Positions 12,706-20,720 of a stretch of DNA of 21,710 nt are shown in pieces (position 1 is the stretch's first letter; each line of letters opens with the position of its first letter). The notes under the pieces are model-generated. The model saw only the letters and a program-made list of their open reading frames with translations. It had not been told where the DNA came from and did no database searches. The position numbers were made by a program, and so were the translations under genes. Origin of the DNA: JAZQNF01 sp045641505 (GTDB lineage Bacteria > Bacillota > Clostridia > Lachnospirales > Bianqueaceae); the NCBI GenBank assembly GCA_045641505.1, contig JAZUHB010000125.1, positions 1 through 21,710 on the forward strand. Direction: 5' to 3'.

Positions 12706-13608
12706 TTATTCCGCACGGCCGATAAATTCCTTTACCTTGGCGTTGTAGGCGGCGCGGTCGACCGCGATGTCCTGCGCGTGATCGGCGCCCTCCACCAGGA
12801 AGAGCTCCCCGGGACCCTTGTATTCGGCAATGATCTTCTCGGATTCCGTGTGCGGGATGGTGCGGTCGTTCAGGCCGTGGAACAGCAGCAGGGGAACGTC
12901 GGAATTGTTGATCCCGTCGATCGGCCGGATTTCGGAATAGCCGAAGCCGAAAATGAGCTTCGACAAAAGACCCGCGGTGCGGTACAGAAACACAGGCAGG
13001 TGCCTGGCCCGGAAGAAGTGCTCGACGAAGCCGTCGAGGGTAGCGTAGGGGCAGTCGGCGACCGCGAAGCGGATCTCCGGGCGGTACCGCAGCGAGCCGA
13101 TCACGGTCGCGCCGCCCATGGATTCACCCTGGACGCCGATATACGCGTCCTCGCCGAAGCGCTTCCGGACGTAGGCGATGACGGCGAGAAGATCCCGGCT
13201 TTCCTTCCGGGACAGCGTGCAGACCGCCCTTTCGCTGCCGCCGTGCCCGCGGTGATCGTAGGTGACGACGTTGAAGCCGGCTTCCTTGTACGGCTCGATG
13301 TAGCGGGAGGCGCAGATCTGGTTGACGGACAGTCCGTGGCACAAAATGACGAACTTTCTGCTCTCCTCATGGTACGGAAACAGTCGGGCGCTCAGGCGGA
13401 CGCCGTCCTCGGCGGTGACGCAAAACTCCTCGAACGCGGCGTTTTCGCTGTACTCGAACAGCGGCTCGTCGCGTTTTTTGTTCAGCTCGTTTTCCAACGT
13501 ATCCCGTTTGGGGTAGGCGAAGTGGAGAACGATGAGGAGGGACACCAGCAGGGTCAAAAGCACGAGCGCCGGGAGCGCGATGAGAAGGACCGTGAAAAGT
13601 TGTTCCAT
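12706..13608 (-). CDS. Membrane-anchored alpha/beta hydrolase
   Basis: A 300-residue serine hydrolase with one N-terminal membrane helix (about 5-30). The catalytic triad is visible: Ser163 in GESMGG (161-166), Asp248 in HGLNDRTIP (244-252) and His277 in GADHAQ (274-279). ILCHGLS (88-94) supplies the oxyanion region and VVTYDHRGHGGSE (114-126) the following strand-turn. The sequence resembles the broad YqkD/BAAT-like group of alpha/beta hydrolases in Bacillota. The catalytic domain would face outside if the helix is a simple N-in anchor. It has its own promoter and an AGGAG site six bases before ATG at 13608. It lies just upstream of the beta-glucan operon on the same strand, so a role as a glycan deacetylase or esterase is possible, but nothing in the sequence proves this. 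Confidence 0.82.
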   Translation of the reverse strand: MEQLFTVLLIALPALVLLTLLVSLLIVLHFAYPKRDTLENELNKKRDEPLFEYSENAAFEEFCVTAEDGVRLSARLFPYHEESRKFVILCHGLSVNQICASRYIEPYKEAGFNVVTYDHRGHGGSERAVCTLSRKESRDLLAVIAYVRKRFGEDAYIGVQGESMGGATVIGSLRYRPEIRFAVADCPYATLDGFVEHFFRARHLPVFLYRTAGLLSKLIFGFGYSEIRPIDGINNSDVPLLLFHGLNDRTIPHTESEKIIAEYKGPGELFLVEGADHAQDIAVDRAAYNAKVKEFIGRAE

Positions 13609-13664
13609 ATTTCTCCTTTTCAGCCTCGCCGGGCCTTGGGCCCGTCACGTTTGTCAATATGAAT

Positions 13665-13693
13665 ACAATACCATGGATGACGGCCGGATGCAA
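13665..13693 (-). promoter_or_regulatory. Promoter of the alpha/beta hydrolase gene
   Basis: TTGCAT (13688-13693), 17-bp spacer, TATTGT (13665-13670) with an extended TGG. Each hexamer matches four of six consensus bases. A TTGACA further downstream on the same strand has no partner -10 and is not counted. Confidence 0.45.
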
Positions 13694-13738
13694 AGGATAT
13701 CGGGGGTTTCGCGGAGGATTCTGGGATGAATAAAAAAA

Positions 13739-13769
13739 GCCCGTCCGGACCCGGGAAGGGCGGACGGGC
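13739..13769 (-). terminator. Terminator after the GLUG lipoprotein gene
   Basis: A 9-bp perfect GC-rich stem (GCCCGTCCG at 13739-13747 with 13761-13769), with a further CCC/GGG pairing in the loop, followed on the minus strand by seven T residues (13738-13732). Very strong intrinsic terminator. Confidence 0.92.
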
Positions 13770-13828
13770 AATCGTGAGCTTGCGGTTATTACTTTACCAC
13801 TGTGATCCGGATGTCTCCGACGGTACGA

Positions 13829-16800
13829 TCAATACGAATGCGGTGTCTTTTTGGCATCGTAGCCGACGGTCGCGCCGGAGAAGCGGGCGCCCGTGACCGT
13901 GCCGGTGTTCGTCGTGCCGGAGGAGCCGTACATGAAGGTGTCGGCGGTCTCGCCGATGAGGCCGCCCGCGCTGCGCACGGTCGCGGTGATGTTGCCTTCG
14001 TTCGTGCAGTTTACGGTCTCCGCCGCGTAGAGGTAGAAGCCGTAGCCGAGCAGGCCGCCGACGTAGTCCTCGCCGGTGATGTCGGCGTAGTTGCCGGAGT
14101 TCTGGAAGGAGTTGATCTCGATCATCCGGCGGGCGTTGTTGAACTTGCCGATCAGGCCGCCGACCGCGCTCTTGCCGGTGACGGTGCCGTAGTTCCGGCA
14201 GCCACTGACGGTCAGATTCATGGAGTTCAGCGTTCCCGCGAGGCCGCCCGCGTTCGTGGTGTCGGACACGACCGCGCCGTTATTGACGGAGCCGGTCGCT
14301 CTGAAGACGGAGCCGTTCTCGCCGAGCAGGCCGAGGCTGCCGATCAGGCCGCCCGCCTCCTTGAAGGCGTGGACGCGGCCGCTGTTCGTGGAGTTGCTGA
14401 GCTTGACGTCGTCATCCGCGTGGCCGATCAGGCCGCCGGCCTTGCCGGTCGCTGCCGTGATCTCGCCGCTGTTCACGCAGGAATTGAAGGTCATTTCGCC
14501 GCCCGTCTGGCCGCGTCCGACCAGGCCGCCGACGTAATTCGTGCCGGTGACGGCCGCGCCGTTCCGGCAGCTGTTCAGCGCGATGGGATACTCGGCGCAG
14601 CCCACGATGCCGCCGACGTTCGAGGCGCCCGTGACCGTGCCGTCCGCAATCCTGACGTTGCTGAGCGTGGTGATCGATTTCAGCACGCCGGCGCAGACAC
14701 CGACGGAATCGGAAGCGGGGCAGTTGACCGAGACGTGCTCGAACGTCAGATCCCGGATGACCGCGTCCTGTCCGAGCGTGCGGAAGAGGCCGAACGGAGC
14801 GCCGCTGTTCGCGCCCTCGCTGTAGCGGAAGTTGATGATCTTGTGGCTGCCGCCGTTGAACGAGCCGCGGAATTCGTTGTTCGCCTTGGCGGTCGGCCAG
14901 ACGACGGCCCAGTCGACATCGGAGACATCGAGGTCCGCCATCAGCCGGGCGTTCTTGTTCGCCGCGCCGTCGGCCACGTCCTCCAGGAAATCCACCAGAT
15001 CGTCGACCGTGTAAATCAGCGTTTCCTCGACGAAATAGTCGAAATAGTAGCGTTTCTCGAAGACATCCTTGTAGTCGTAATACTTGAATTCCTGCGGCGT
15101 GACGGTCGAGGAAACGATCTCGCCGTTCCGGTTGACGGAGACCGCGGCGGAGGACGGATAGCCGGTGAAGGTCAGCCGGCCGCGGCTCGTGTCGACGGAG
15201 CAGCCGGTGGGGAAGAGCTCGGCGGACGGGACCGAGAAGCCGTACAGCCGCAGCACGTCCGCGATGGTATACGTCTGTTCGGTGTTCGATTCGCCGAAGA
15301 GCAGGCCGGATTCATTGCTCATCAGCCGCCGGATGAAGGTGTCGAGCTCGGCGGCGCTCATGCACTGATGGAGATAGTAGCGGGTCGTCGCGTCGATATC
15401 GGCGGACTTGGTCCTGTAGTTGCTGTCAGTCCAGCCGCCCCAGACGCCGCACTCGGCCGTGCCGGTGCACGCGACGGCCGTCTTCAGCCGCACGAAATCG
15501 ACGTCGATGGACTCGCCGTGCACGGTGTAGGAACGGTTGTAGGCGGAGCTGTTGTCCATGACGTACGCGTTGTAGCGGGAGACCAGCGAGGACTTGTTCC
15601 TGCTGTCGAAGAGCCGCGTCGCGAAGTCCGCGAACTGCGTGAGATGATTCTGCCAGATCGCTCCGTTTGCCTTGTCCTTGTACCGCGTGACCGCGGCCGG
15701 AGTCAGGCGGATGCGGAGATCCTCATCCGTCTCGGCGAGCGTCTGAAGGTCGACGATCGGTTCCTTCGTTTCGACCGCCTGGCCGTCGACGAAGGTGATG
15801 ACGTCCTTGTATTCATCCGTCCCCTCGGTGACGTTCAGCTGCCGGTGCGTGTAATATTTTGCCTGGCAGACGAGGAGCATCACGTTCAGCGCCTCGGAGA
15901 TGATCGAGTTGACCGTGTTGAGGTAGTCGGAAACGAGGACGGCGGCCTCGCCTACGAACACGGACCGCGTGCAGCCGACCTTGAGGATCCGGAAGTACAG
16001 GCTCTCCGGGTTCAGCGAGAAATAGGAGCCGTCCAGATAGGAGATCGCCTCGAGGACGTTGGTCACGAGCGGCGAGACGGATCTTCCCTCGAGCTCGGAG
16101 AAGGTCAGCAGGTCGGCGATGACGAGCGTTCTGTATTCCTCGGAGGTCGAATCCGCGGTCGACTGGATCGTCTCGATGTCGTTCCACAGCTTGACTGTGT
16201 CGGTCTTGATGCTCGTGATGAGCGAATGCAGGTTCTCGAAGGTGTTCAGGTACTCGTTGGTCAGGATCTGCTTCGTGCTCTCGGTGATGACATCGGTCAG
16301 ATTGGCCTCCATCTCGGTCATCTGCTCGGAGAGCGCGTCGATCTTGCGGCCGAGCTCCTCGATCGCGTGCCGGAGCGACGCCATCGTCGTGATGTCGAGG
16401 CCCAGCTTGTCGTACAGGAGCTTGTCCAGACCGTAGCCGAAGGCCTTCCCGACGCCGGTGACGATGAGGCCCTTCAGCAGGCCGAGTCCGAGGTCGGTGA
16501 AGAAACCCGCGGTGACGGCCCGCTGGCCGTACGCGGATCTGTCGAGGACCGTGTCGACGTAGACGTCCTCGTTCGTGGAGTTGACGCTTTTGCCGATGCG
16601 GAGGCTGCCGACCGCGTCGTCCGCGTAGACGCTGCCGAGCGTGGTGAGCAGCACCGTCGTGTTGTCGATGACGTTCAGATCCCGGACCGTCAGATCGCGG
16701 AACGCGCCCGCGAAGCTGATGTCCTCGCCGCTGATCATCGCGTCGAAGGTGACCTTGTCGCCCTTGATGAGGATGGCGGGATCGACGTCGTAGCAGGAGA

Positions 16801-16927
16801 CGGCGTTGATGACGCTCACAGAGGGCTCCGTCTCAGGCTCCTCCTGCGGCTGCGCGCAGCCGAACGCCGCGAGGGCGAGGCACAGCGCGAGCAGCAGGCT
16901 GAGCGTTCTTTTCAGTGTGTTTTTCAT
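13829..16927 (-). CDS. Large GLUG-repeat lipoprotein with coiled-coil region
   Basis: A 1032-residue surface protein. Residues 1-24 form a lipoprotein-type signal (KRTLSLLLALCLALAAFGC; Cys24, although Phe at -2 is not ideal). After an acidic linker come a beta-rich part (about 38-130), a Gly-rich hydrophobic stretch DLGLGLLKGLIVTGVGKAFG (145-164) and a long helical part with heptad-like pattern (about 185-330: IEELGRKIDALSEQMTEMEA). The C-terminal third (about 690-1025) has eight good GLUG-type units ending in (V/A)GG(L/I)(V/I/L)G and a ninth, degenerate one (FSGATVG); such repeats are common in large surface proteins of gut bacteria. AAGGA lies about seven bases before the start. It is the second gene after a six-helix membrane protein, followed by a strong terminator. 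Its end is odd: the frame stops soon after an AAAAA run, while the +1 frame continues to 13789 with a protein-like tail. Function unknown; adhesion or envelope structure is a guess. Confidence 0.8.
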   Translation of the reverse strand: MKNTLKRTLSLLLALCLALAAFGCAQPQEEPETEPSVSVINAVSCYDVDPAILIKGDKVTFDAMISGEDISFAGAFRDLTVRDLNVIDNTTVLLTTLGSVYADDAVGSLRIGKSVNSTNEDVYVDTVLDRSAYGQRAVTAGFFTDLGLGLLKGLIVTGVGKAFGYGLDKLLYDKLGLDITTMASLRHAIEELGRKIDALSEQMTEMEANLTDVITESTKQILTNEYLNTFENLHSLITSIKTDTVKLWNDIETIQSTADSTSEEYRTLVIADLLTFSELEGRSVSPLVTNVLEAISYLDGSYFSLNPESLYFRILKVGCTRSVFVGEAAVLVSDYLNTVNSIISEALNVMLLVCQAKYYTHRQLNVTEGTDEYKDVITFVDGQAVETKEPIVDLQTLAETDEDLRIRLTPAAVTRYKDKANGAIWQNHLTQFADFATRLFDSRNKSSLVSRYNAYVMDNSSAYNRSYTVHGESIDVDFVRLKTAVACTGTAECGVWGGWTDSNYRTKSADIDATTRYYLHQCMSAAELDTFIRRLMSNESGLLFGESNTEQTYTIADVLRLYGFSVPSAELFPTGCSVDTSRGRLTFTGYPSSAAVSVNRNGEIVSSTVTPQEFKYYDYKDVFEKRYYFDYFVEETLIYTVDDLVDFLEDVADGAANKNARLMADLDVSDVDWAVVWPTAKANNEFRGSFNGGSHKIINFRYSEGANSGAPFGLFRTLGQDAVIRDLTFEHVSVNCPASDSVGVCAGVLKSITTLSNVRIADGTVTGASNVGGIVGCAEYPIALNSCRNGAAVTGTNYVGGLVGRGQTGGEMTFNSCVNSGEITAATGKAGGLIGHADDDVKLSNSTNSGRVHAFKEAGGLIGSLGLLGENGSVFRATGSVNNGAVVSDTTNAGGLAGTLNSMNLTVSGCRNYGTVTGKSAVGGLIGKFNNARRMIEINSFQNSGNYADITGEDYVGGLLGYGFYLYAAETVNCTNEGNITATVRSAGGLIGETADTFMYGSSGTTNTGTVTGARFSGATVGYDAKKTPHSY

Positions 16928-16990
16928 GATAGTTCCTTTTTTTAATAATGAATGCCGGCCCGCGGAGGCCCGGCGTATGCGGGTTCCGAA

Positions 16991-17617
16991 TCAGAGCTTG
17001 AAGATCTTCTTGCTCTTCTGCCGCTCTTCTTCCGTCCATCGGCCTTCCTTCATGGCCGCGGATCGTCTTGCCTTGTACTTCTGGATCCGGGACTCCATGC
17101 AGGTGATCATCGTCACGGCGCAGAGCAGGCTGAAGCTGTTGATGATATCGTAATACTGACCGCCGCTCAGGATCTGCGCGATCATCTCCGCGAACTGCCA
17201 GACGATCGCGATGACCAGCATGAGCTGGCTGACCAGGATCACCTTTTTCTCGCCCTTGTGGTCGATCTGCAGGAGAAGGTGGTTCAGGAAAATCACGGTC
17301 AGGAAGACGGTCATGAAGATTTCGAGCACCTTCACGCCGGTGCTGCCCTCCCCGTACATGCCGGAGATGATGACCCAATACGCGTACATCAGGATGCCGA
17401 GGATGGCTCCCGCGAGAGCCTTCTGGCAGGACGTTTCGCCTTTTTTGTAGCAGATCAGCAGCAGCGCGAGAAGCCCCGCGATAATCAGATAATTGGCGAA
17501 TAAGGGCGCGCCGGTGATGAGGGAGGTTACCGCCAGAAAGGCGTAGCCGGCGACGGAGAGGATTCCGCTGACGATCAGCAGCTTCGATTTTGTGAAGATA
17601 TCTTCGAACCACTTCAT
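16991..17617 (-). CDS. Polytopic membrane protein, about six helices, unknown function
   Basis: A 208-residue integral membrane protein with hydrophobic segments at about 11-30, 39-56, 68-85, 97-115, 125-145 and 154-172, and a basic cytosolic tail (KARRSAAMKEGRWTEEERQ then KKIFKL). I do not recognise a named family. AGGAG lies eight bases before ATG at 17617, and a promoter with perfect TATAAT lies about 50 bp further upstream. The GLUG lipoprotein follows on the same strand after 63 nt without a terminator; a small GC-rich hairpin in that gap could tune the ratio of the two. The two are therefore probably co-expressed, and both are envelope proteins, but a shared function is inference only. 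Confidence 0.75.
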   Translation of the reverse strand: MKWFEDIFTKSKLLIVSGILSVAGYAFLAVTSLITGAPLFANYLIIAGLLALLLICYKKGETSCQKALAGAILGILMYAYWVIISGMYGEGSTGVKVLEIFMTVFLTVIFLNHLLLQIDHKGEKKVILVSQLMLVIAIVWQFAEMIAQILSGGQYYDIINSFSLLCAVTMITCMESRIQKYKARRSAAMKEGRWTEEERQKSKKIFKL

Positions 17618-17669
17618 GATGATTGCTCCTTTTTGTGTAAATACTTATTCACGCGAATGCGCGAGAGAA

Positions 17670-17698
17670 ATTATAGCATATCAAGCGGCGTCTGGAAA
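17670..17698 (-). promoter_or_regulatory. Promoter of the membrane protein / GLUG lipoprotein unit
   Basis: Perfect TATAAT (17670-17675) with an extended TGC, and TTTCCA (17693-17698) 17 bp upstream as -35. It is divergent from the pyrophosphatase promoter, with about 40 bp between the two -35 boxes. Confidence 0.65.
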
Positions 17699-17737
17699 GA
17701 CTTTTTCCGGGCCGTTCGAAACCTTTTTCGGCCGGCA

Positions 17738-17766
17738 TTGACTCCTCCGCCTTTTTTCTGTATGAT
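17738..17766 (+). promoter_or_regulatory. Promoter upstream of the pyrophosphatase leader
   Basis: TTGACT (17738-17743, five of six), 17-bp spacer, TATGAT (17761-17766, five of six). Transcripts would start near 17773, about 180 nt before the pyrophosphatase start and before a terminator. Confidence 0.75.
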
Positions 17767-17774
17767 AATAGAAA

Positions 17775-17795
17775 ACGTTCCGCCCGGCGGAACGT
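17775..17795 (+). promoter_or_regulatory. Perfect 5'-leader hairpin
   Basis: ACGTTCCGC (17775-17783) pairs fully with GCGGAACGT (17787-17795) around a 3-nt CCG loop, at the very 5' end of the predicted transcript. There is no T-run, so it is not a terminator. It could stabilise the RNA or be part of a leader switch; no known riboswitch class is recognised. Confidence 0.5.
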
Positions 17796-17817
17796 CAGGT
17801 AAGGAAACGATTTTCAC

Positions 17818-17883
17818 ATGGCACAACGCGAACCGGAAAGAAACGGCAGCCCGAACAAGCCTGCCGCTGCAACGAAACAGTAG
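17818..17883 (+). CDS. Possible 21-codon leader ORF
   Basis: ATG at 17818 to TAG at 17883 encodes a 21-residue hydrophilic peptide (MAQREPERNGSPNKPAAAT then KQ). AAGGAA lies 11 bases upstream, a rather long spacing. The ORF fits exactly between the leader hairpin and the terminator, so the promoter, hairpin, ORF and terminator form a complete small unit of about 150 nt. It may be a leader peptide for attenuation of the pyrophosphatase gene, a small stand-alone protein, or fortuitous. There is no run of a single regulatory codon, unlike amino-acid attenuators; it has three Pro, four Ala and two Arg codons. I do not recognise the peptide. Confidence 0.35.
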   Translation: MAQREPERNGSPNKPAAATKQ

Positions 17884-17886
17884 CAC

Positions 17887-17924
17887 AAGGGGGACCCTGC
17901 GATTTTTCGCGGGGCCCCTTTTTT
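17887..17924 (+). terminator. Terminator in front of the pyrophosphatase gene
   Basis: Left arm AAGGGG, CCC, GCGA and right arm TCGC, GGG, CCCCTT pair with one small bulge around a TTTT loop, followed by six T residues (17919-17924). It lies only 31 nt before the pyrophosphatase start codon and after the 21-codon ORF, so the main promoter at 17738 must be read through or anti-terminated to express the enzyme, unless another promoter exists. Confidence 0.85.
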
Positions 17925-17954
17925 CATAGAAACATTTTCCCGAAAGGAGTCACC

Positions 17955-19541
17955 ATGTCTCAACCCATCTACGTGACCGGCCACAAGAATCCGGATACGG
18001 ATTCCATCGTCAGCGCCATCGCCTACGCCGCCCTCAAGAGGGAGCAGGGCCTCGACTGCCTCGCCTGCCGGCTGGGCGCCGTCCCCGGGGAGACGGAGTA
18101 CCTGCTGGAGCGCTTCGGCTTCGACGACCCGCACCGGATCTACACGGCCAAAAGCTCCATCCATGATATCGAGGTCGATATCCCCGCCACGGTGCCGCCG
18201 ACGATGACCCTCAAGGAGGCCCTGGCGACCATGCTCGCGCTGCAGAACCGCGGCCTCGTCGTGACGGATTCCGCGCGGCATCTGCTCGGGATCGTCACGC
18301 TGCACGACCTGTCCGGGCAGCTCATCGCGGCCGACGAGGACCTGGAGGAGCTCATCCGCACCATCACGCCGGACAATCTGGCGGCGACGCTGGAGGGCCG
18401 CATCGTCCTCCGCGGGACCGGGGAGCTTTCGGGCAAGATGCACGTCTTCCCGTCGCTCAAATCCCGGGTCGCCGCGGGCTCCATCGTCATGCTCCGCAAC
18501 GAGGACGACAAGCTCCTCTACGCGCTGGAGAAGGGCGCGGCCATGCTCGTCGTCGTGACCAGCGCGCCCATTTCCGCGGCGATTCAGGAGAAGGCCCGGG
18601 CCACCGGCGCCTCCATCCTCACCACGGAGCTCTCGCCCCTCAGCGTGAGCCGCCTGATCTTCCAGGCGCCCACCTTGGAAAAGGTCATGATCCCCGCGGA
18701 GAGGATCATCTCGTTCAACTCCGACACCACCCTGGAGGAGGCCGAGGCGGTCATCACGAAGTCGCGCTACCGTTCCTACCCGGTGCTGAACCGTGCGGGC
18801 GAGGTCGTCGGCTGCATCTCCCGCTATCACCTGCTGAACGCGAGCCGGAAGCGCTTCATCCTCGTCGACCACAACGAGAAGAAGCAGAGCGTGGAGGACC
18901 TGGACGCCGGCGAGGTCCTGGAGATCCTGGACCACCACCGGATGGGCGGCTTCGAATCCCAGAACGTGATCCGCATCACGACGGAGGCGCTGGGCGCGAC
19001 CGCCACCCTGGTCGCCCGCATGTACTTCGAATCGGGCCGCGCGCCGGAGCCCCCGATGGCCGGCATCCTCCTCGGCGCCATCGTCTCGGACACGATGAAC
19101 TTCAACTCGCCGACCGCCACGGCGGCCGACCGCGAGATCGCCGCACGCCTCGCCCGGATCGCCGGCGTCACGGCTGACGAGCTTTCCGAGGGGATGATCG
19201 CCGCGGGCGAGAGCATCCTGAACAAGCGCAGCATCGAGATCGTCTACGACGACTTCAAGGAGTTCTCCGTGAAGAATTGCCGCTTCGGCATCTCCCAGAC
19301 GGCCTGCCGCACGAAGGAGGAGTTCGAGACGCTGCGTCCCGCCCTCACCGCCTACCTGGCCGACGCCGTGAAATCCGGCCACTACGACCTCATGGTCATC
19401 ATGCTCACGAACCCGAGCGGCAGCGGCTCCTACCTGATCAGCGCGGGCGCCCGGAAGGCCCTCGTGGCCGACGGCGAGTTCGTGCCGGGGCTCGTTTCCC
19501 GCAAGAAGCAGCTGGTGCCGGAGATCATCGGGAAGCTGTGA
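17955..19541 (+). CDS. ppaC: Family II inorganic pyrophosphatase with CBS-DRTGG-CBS regulatory insert
   Basis: A 528-residue Mn/Co-dependent enzyme that hydrolyses pyrophosphate to phosphate in the cytosol. The DHH catalytic domain has HKNPDTDS (10-17; His10, Asp14, Asp16 bind metal), VDHNE (304-308), LDHHRMGG (325-332) and SDT (378-380). The DHHA2 domain closes with SRKKQLVPEI (515-524), whose basic residues hold substrate. Between the two parts of the DHH domain lie a CBS motif (about 72-125), a DRTGG domain (about 130-240) and a second CBS motif (243-300); in this family such inserts bind adenine nucleotides (AMP/ADP inhibit, ATP or diadenosine polyphosphates activate). Length is normal for the CBS-type enzyme versus about 310 for the simple type. 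AAGGAG lies six bases before ATG. It is a single-gene unit whose promoter is separated from it by a leader terminator. Confidence 0.96.
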   Translation: MSQPIYVTGHKNPDTDSIVSAIAYAALKREQGLDCLACRLGAVPGETEYLLERFGFDDPHRIYTAKSSIHDIEVDIPATVPPTMTLKEALATMLALQNRGLVVTDSARHLLGIVTLHDLSGQLIAADEDLEELIRTITPDNLAATLEGRIVLRGTGELSGKMHVFPSLKSRVAAGSIVMLRNEDDKLLYALEKGAAMLVVVTSAPISAAIQEKARATGASILTTELSPLSVSRLIFQAPTLEKVMIPAERIISFNSDTTLEEAEAVITKSRYRSYPVLNRAGEVVGCISRYHLLNASRKRFILVDHNEKKQSVEDLDAGEVLEILDHHRMGGFESQNVIRITTEALGATATLVARMYFESGRAPEPPMAGILLGAIVSDTMNFNSPTATAADREIAARLARIAGVTADELSEGMIAAGESILNKRSIEIVYDDFKEFSVKNCRFGISQTACRTKEEFETLRPALTAYLADAVKSGHYDLMVIMLTNPSGSGSYLISAGARKALVADGEFVPGLVSRKKQLVPEIIGKL

Positions 19542-19600
19542 GGCCGGGATACCGCGCAAATGCGTGTTTATTGTCTCGGCTGATGTTTGAAATCTAAAAA

Positions 19601-19625
19601 AAGCGCTCCCCATCCGGGAGCGCTT
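19601..19625 (+). terminator. Bidirectional terminator between ppaC and the dehydrogenase gene
   Basis: A perfect 10-bp stem (AAGCGCTCCC at 19601-19610 with 19616-19625) and 5-nt loop. It has CCTTTTTAT on the plus strand and a seven-T run on the minus strand, so it serves both convergent genes. Confidence 0.92.
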
Positions 19626-19652
19626 CCTTTTTATGCCGTTTTCCTTCTCTTC

Positions 19653-20666
19653 TCAGATTTTCACGATCTCGCCGGTCTGCCAGGACTTGCTGGTGGCGAA
19701 GGCGATCTCGGTGGCCTTGGTGCCGTCGTAGACGGTCACGCCGGGCTTGCGGCCCTGGGCGACGCAGTCGATGAACTCCTGCATCTCCAGGAGATACGCC
19801 TCGGCGAAGCGGACGGGGAAGCTCTCCACGCACTCCTTCACCGCGCCCTCCTTGTTGTAGAGGATGGCCAGATTCTTCTCGGGGACGGGGCTGATGCGGA
19901 GGGTGCCCTCGGTGCCGACGATCTCCGTCTCGATGTGATAGCCGTGGGGGGCGGTGCGGCCGAGGTGCATGATGCCCAGGGAGCCGTTGGCGCACTTGAA
20001 GGTAGCCACGCCCGTCTCGTCGTCATGGCAGGCCTTGAACTCGGGGTGCTTGAAGGTGCAGCCCATGGCGTGGACCTCCACGGGGTCGCTGCCCAGGAAC
20101 CAGCGCATCAGGTCGATGTCGTGGCAGCCCATGTCGATGAAGATGCCGCCGGAGTTGGCGGAGAATCGGATGGTGCCCTCCACCAGCGCCTCGGGGTCGA
20201 TGCCGGTGGCCTTCACCAGGTAGGGCGTGCCGATGGCGCCCTCGTCGATCTTCTTCTTCGCGTAGGCGTAGGAGGGGTCGTAGCGGCGCATGAAGCCGAT
20301 GAAGAAGGTCTTGTCGGGATGGCGCTCCACGGCGGCCTCCGCCAGCTTGCACTGCTCCACGTCCACGCCCAGAGGCTTGTCGGTGAACACGTGCTTGCCC
20401 GCGTCCAGGGCGGCGGCAATCTGCCAGCAGTGCTCCTTGGAGGTGGTCACGATGACCACGGCGTCGATGTCGGCCTTCGCCAGCATCTCATTGTAATCGG
20501 AATATACTTCCCGAACGCCCAGCTCGTTCCTGGCGTACTCCAGCTCCTGCGGCACGATGGAGCAGGCGGCCACCAGCTCCGCGTTGGGGATCTTATAGGC
20601 CAGGTTATTGGCGTGGACTTTTCCGAGGCGGCCGAGGCCGGCGATACCGACTTTGATCTTATTCAT
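19653..20666 (-). CDS. iolG: Inositol 2-dehydrogenase-like oxidoreductase (Gfo/Idh/MocA family)
   Basis: A 337-residue NAD(P)-dependent dehydrogenase. The Rossmann motif GIAGLGRLGKVHANNL (7-22) binds the dinucleotide, TDKPLGVD (95-102) gives the catalytic Lys97, and GGIFIDMGCHDIDLMRWFLG (173-192) carries the conserved Asp178 and His182 typical of myo-inositol 2-dehydrogenases. FMRRYDPSYAYAKKKI (125-140) is another hallmark of this branch. Length agrees with IolG enzymes (335-345). Myo-inositol to scyllo-inosose is the expected reaction, but related sugars are possible; no other iol gene is in the window. The start at 20666 has AGGAG six bases upstream; a longer reading (to 20807) begins upstream of the predicted promoter and is rejected. 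It is a monocistronic unit, convergent with ppaC and sharing its terminator. Confidence 0.85.
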   Translation of the reverse strand: MNKIKVGIAGLGRLGKVHANNLAYKIPNAELVAACSIVPQELEYARNELGVREVYSDYNEMLAKADIDAVVIVTTSKEHCWQIAAALDAGKHVFTDKPLGVDVEQCKLAEAAVERHPDKTFFIGFMRRYDPSYAYAKKKIDEGAIGTPYLVKATGIDPEALVEGTIRFSANSGGIFIDMGCHDIDLMRWFLGSDPVEVHAMGCTFKHPEFKACHDDETGVATFKCANGSLGIMHLGRTAPHGYHIETEIVGTEGTLRISPVPEKNLAILYNKEGAVKECVESFPVRFAEAYLLEMQEFIDCVAQGRKPGVTVYDGTKATEIAFATSKSWQTGEIVKI

Positions 20667-20720
20667 TTTTCTCCTTTTTTCCCGAAGGGTATCGGTCATT
20701 TCCAGCAGATTCTTGAGGCG

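Noticed and set aside
13802..16945. A 1047-codon plus-strand open frame opposite the GLUG lipoprotein
   Set aside because: The minus-strand frame has a lipoprotein signal, GLUG repeats, ribosome site and terminator; the opposite frame has none of these.
16928..16990. GC-rich hairpin between the membrane protein and GLUG lipoprotein genes as a terminator
   Set aside because: The stem is broken by a G-G mismatch and no T-run follows on the minus strand; at most a weak attenuator or RNA-processing site.
17814..19613. A 599-codon minus-strand open frame opposite ppaC
   Set aside because: ppaC has every catalytic motif of its family; the antisense frame is low complexity.
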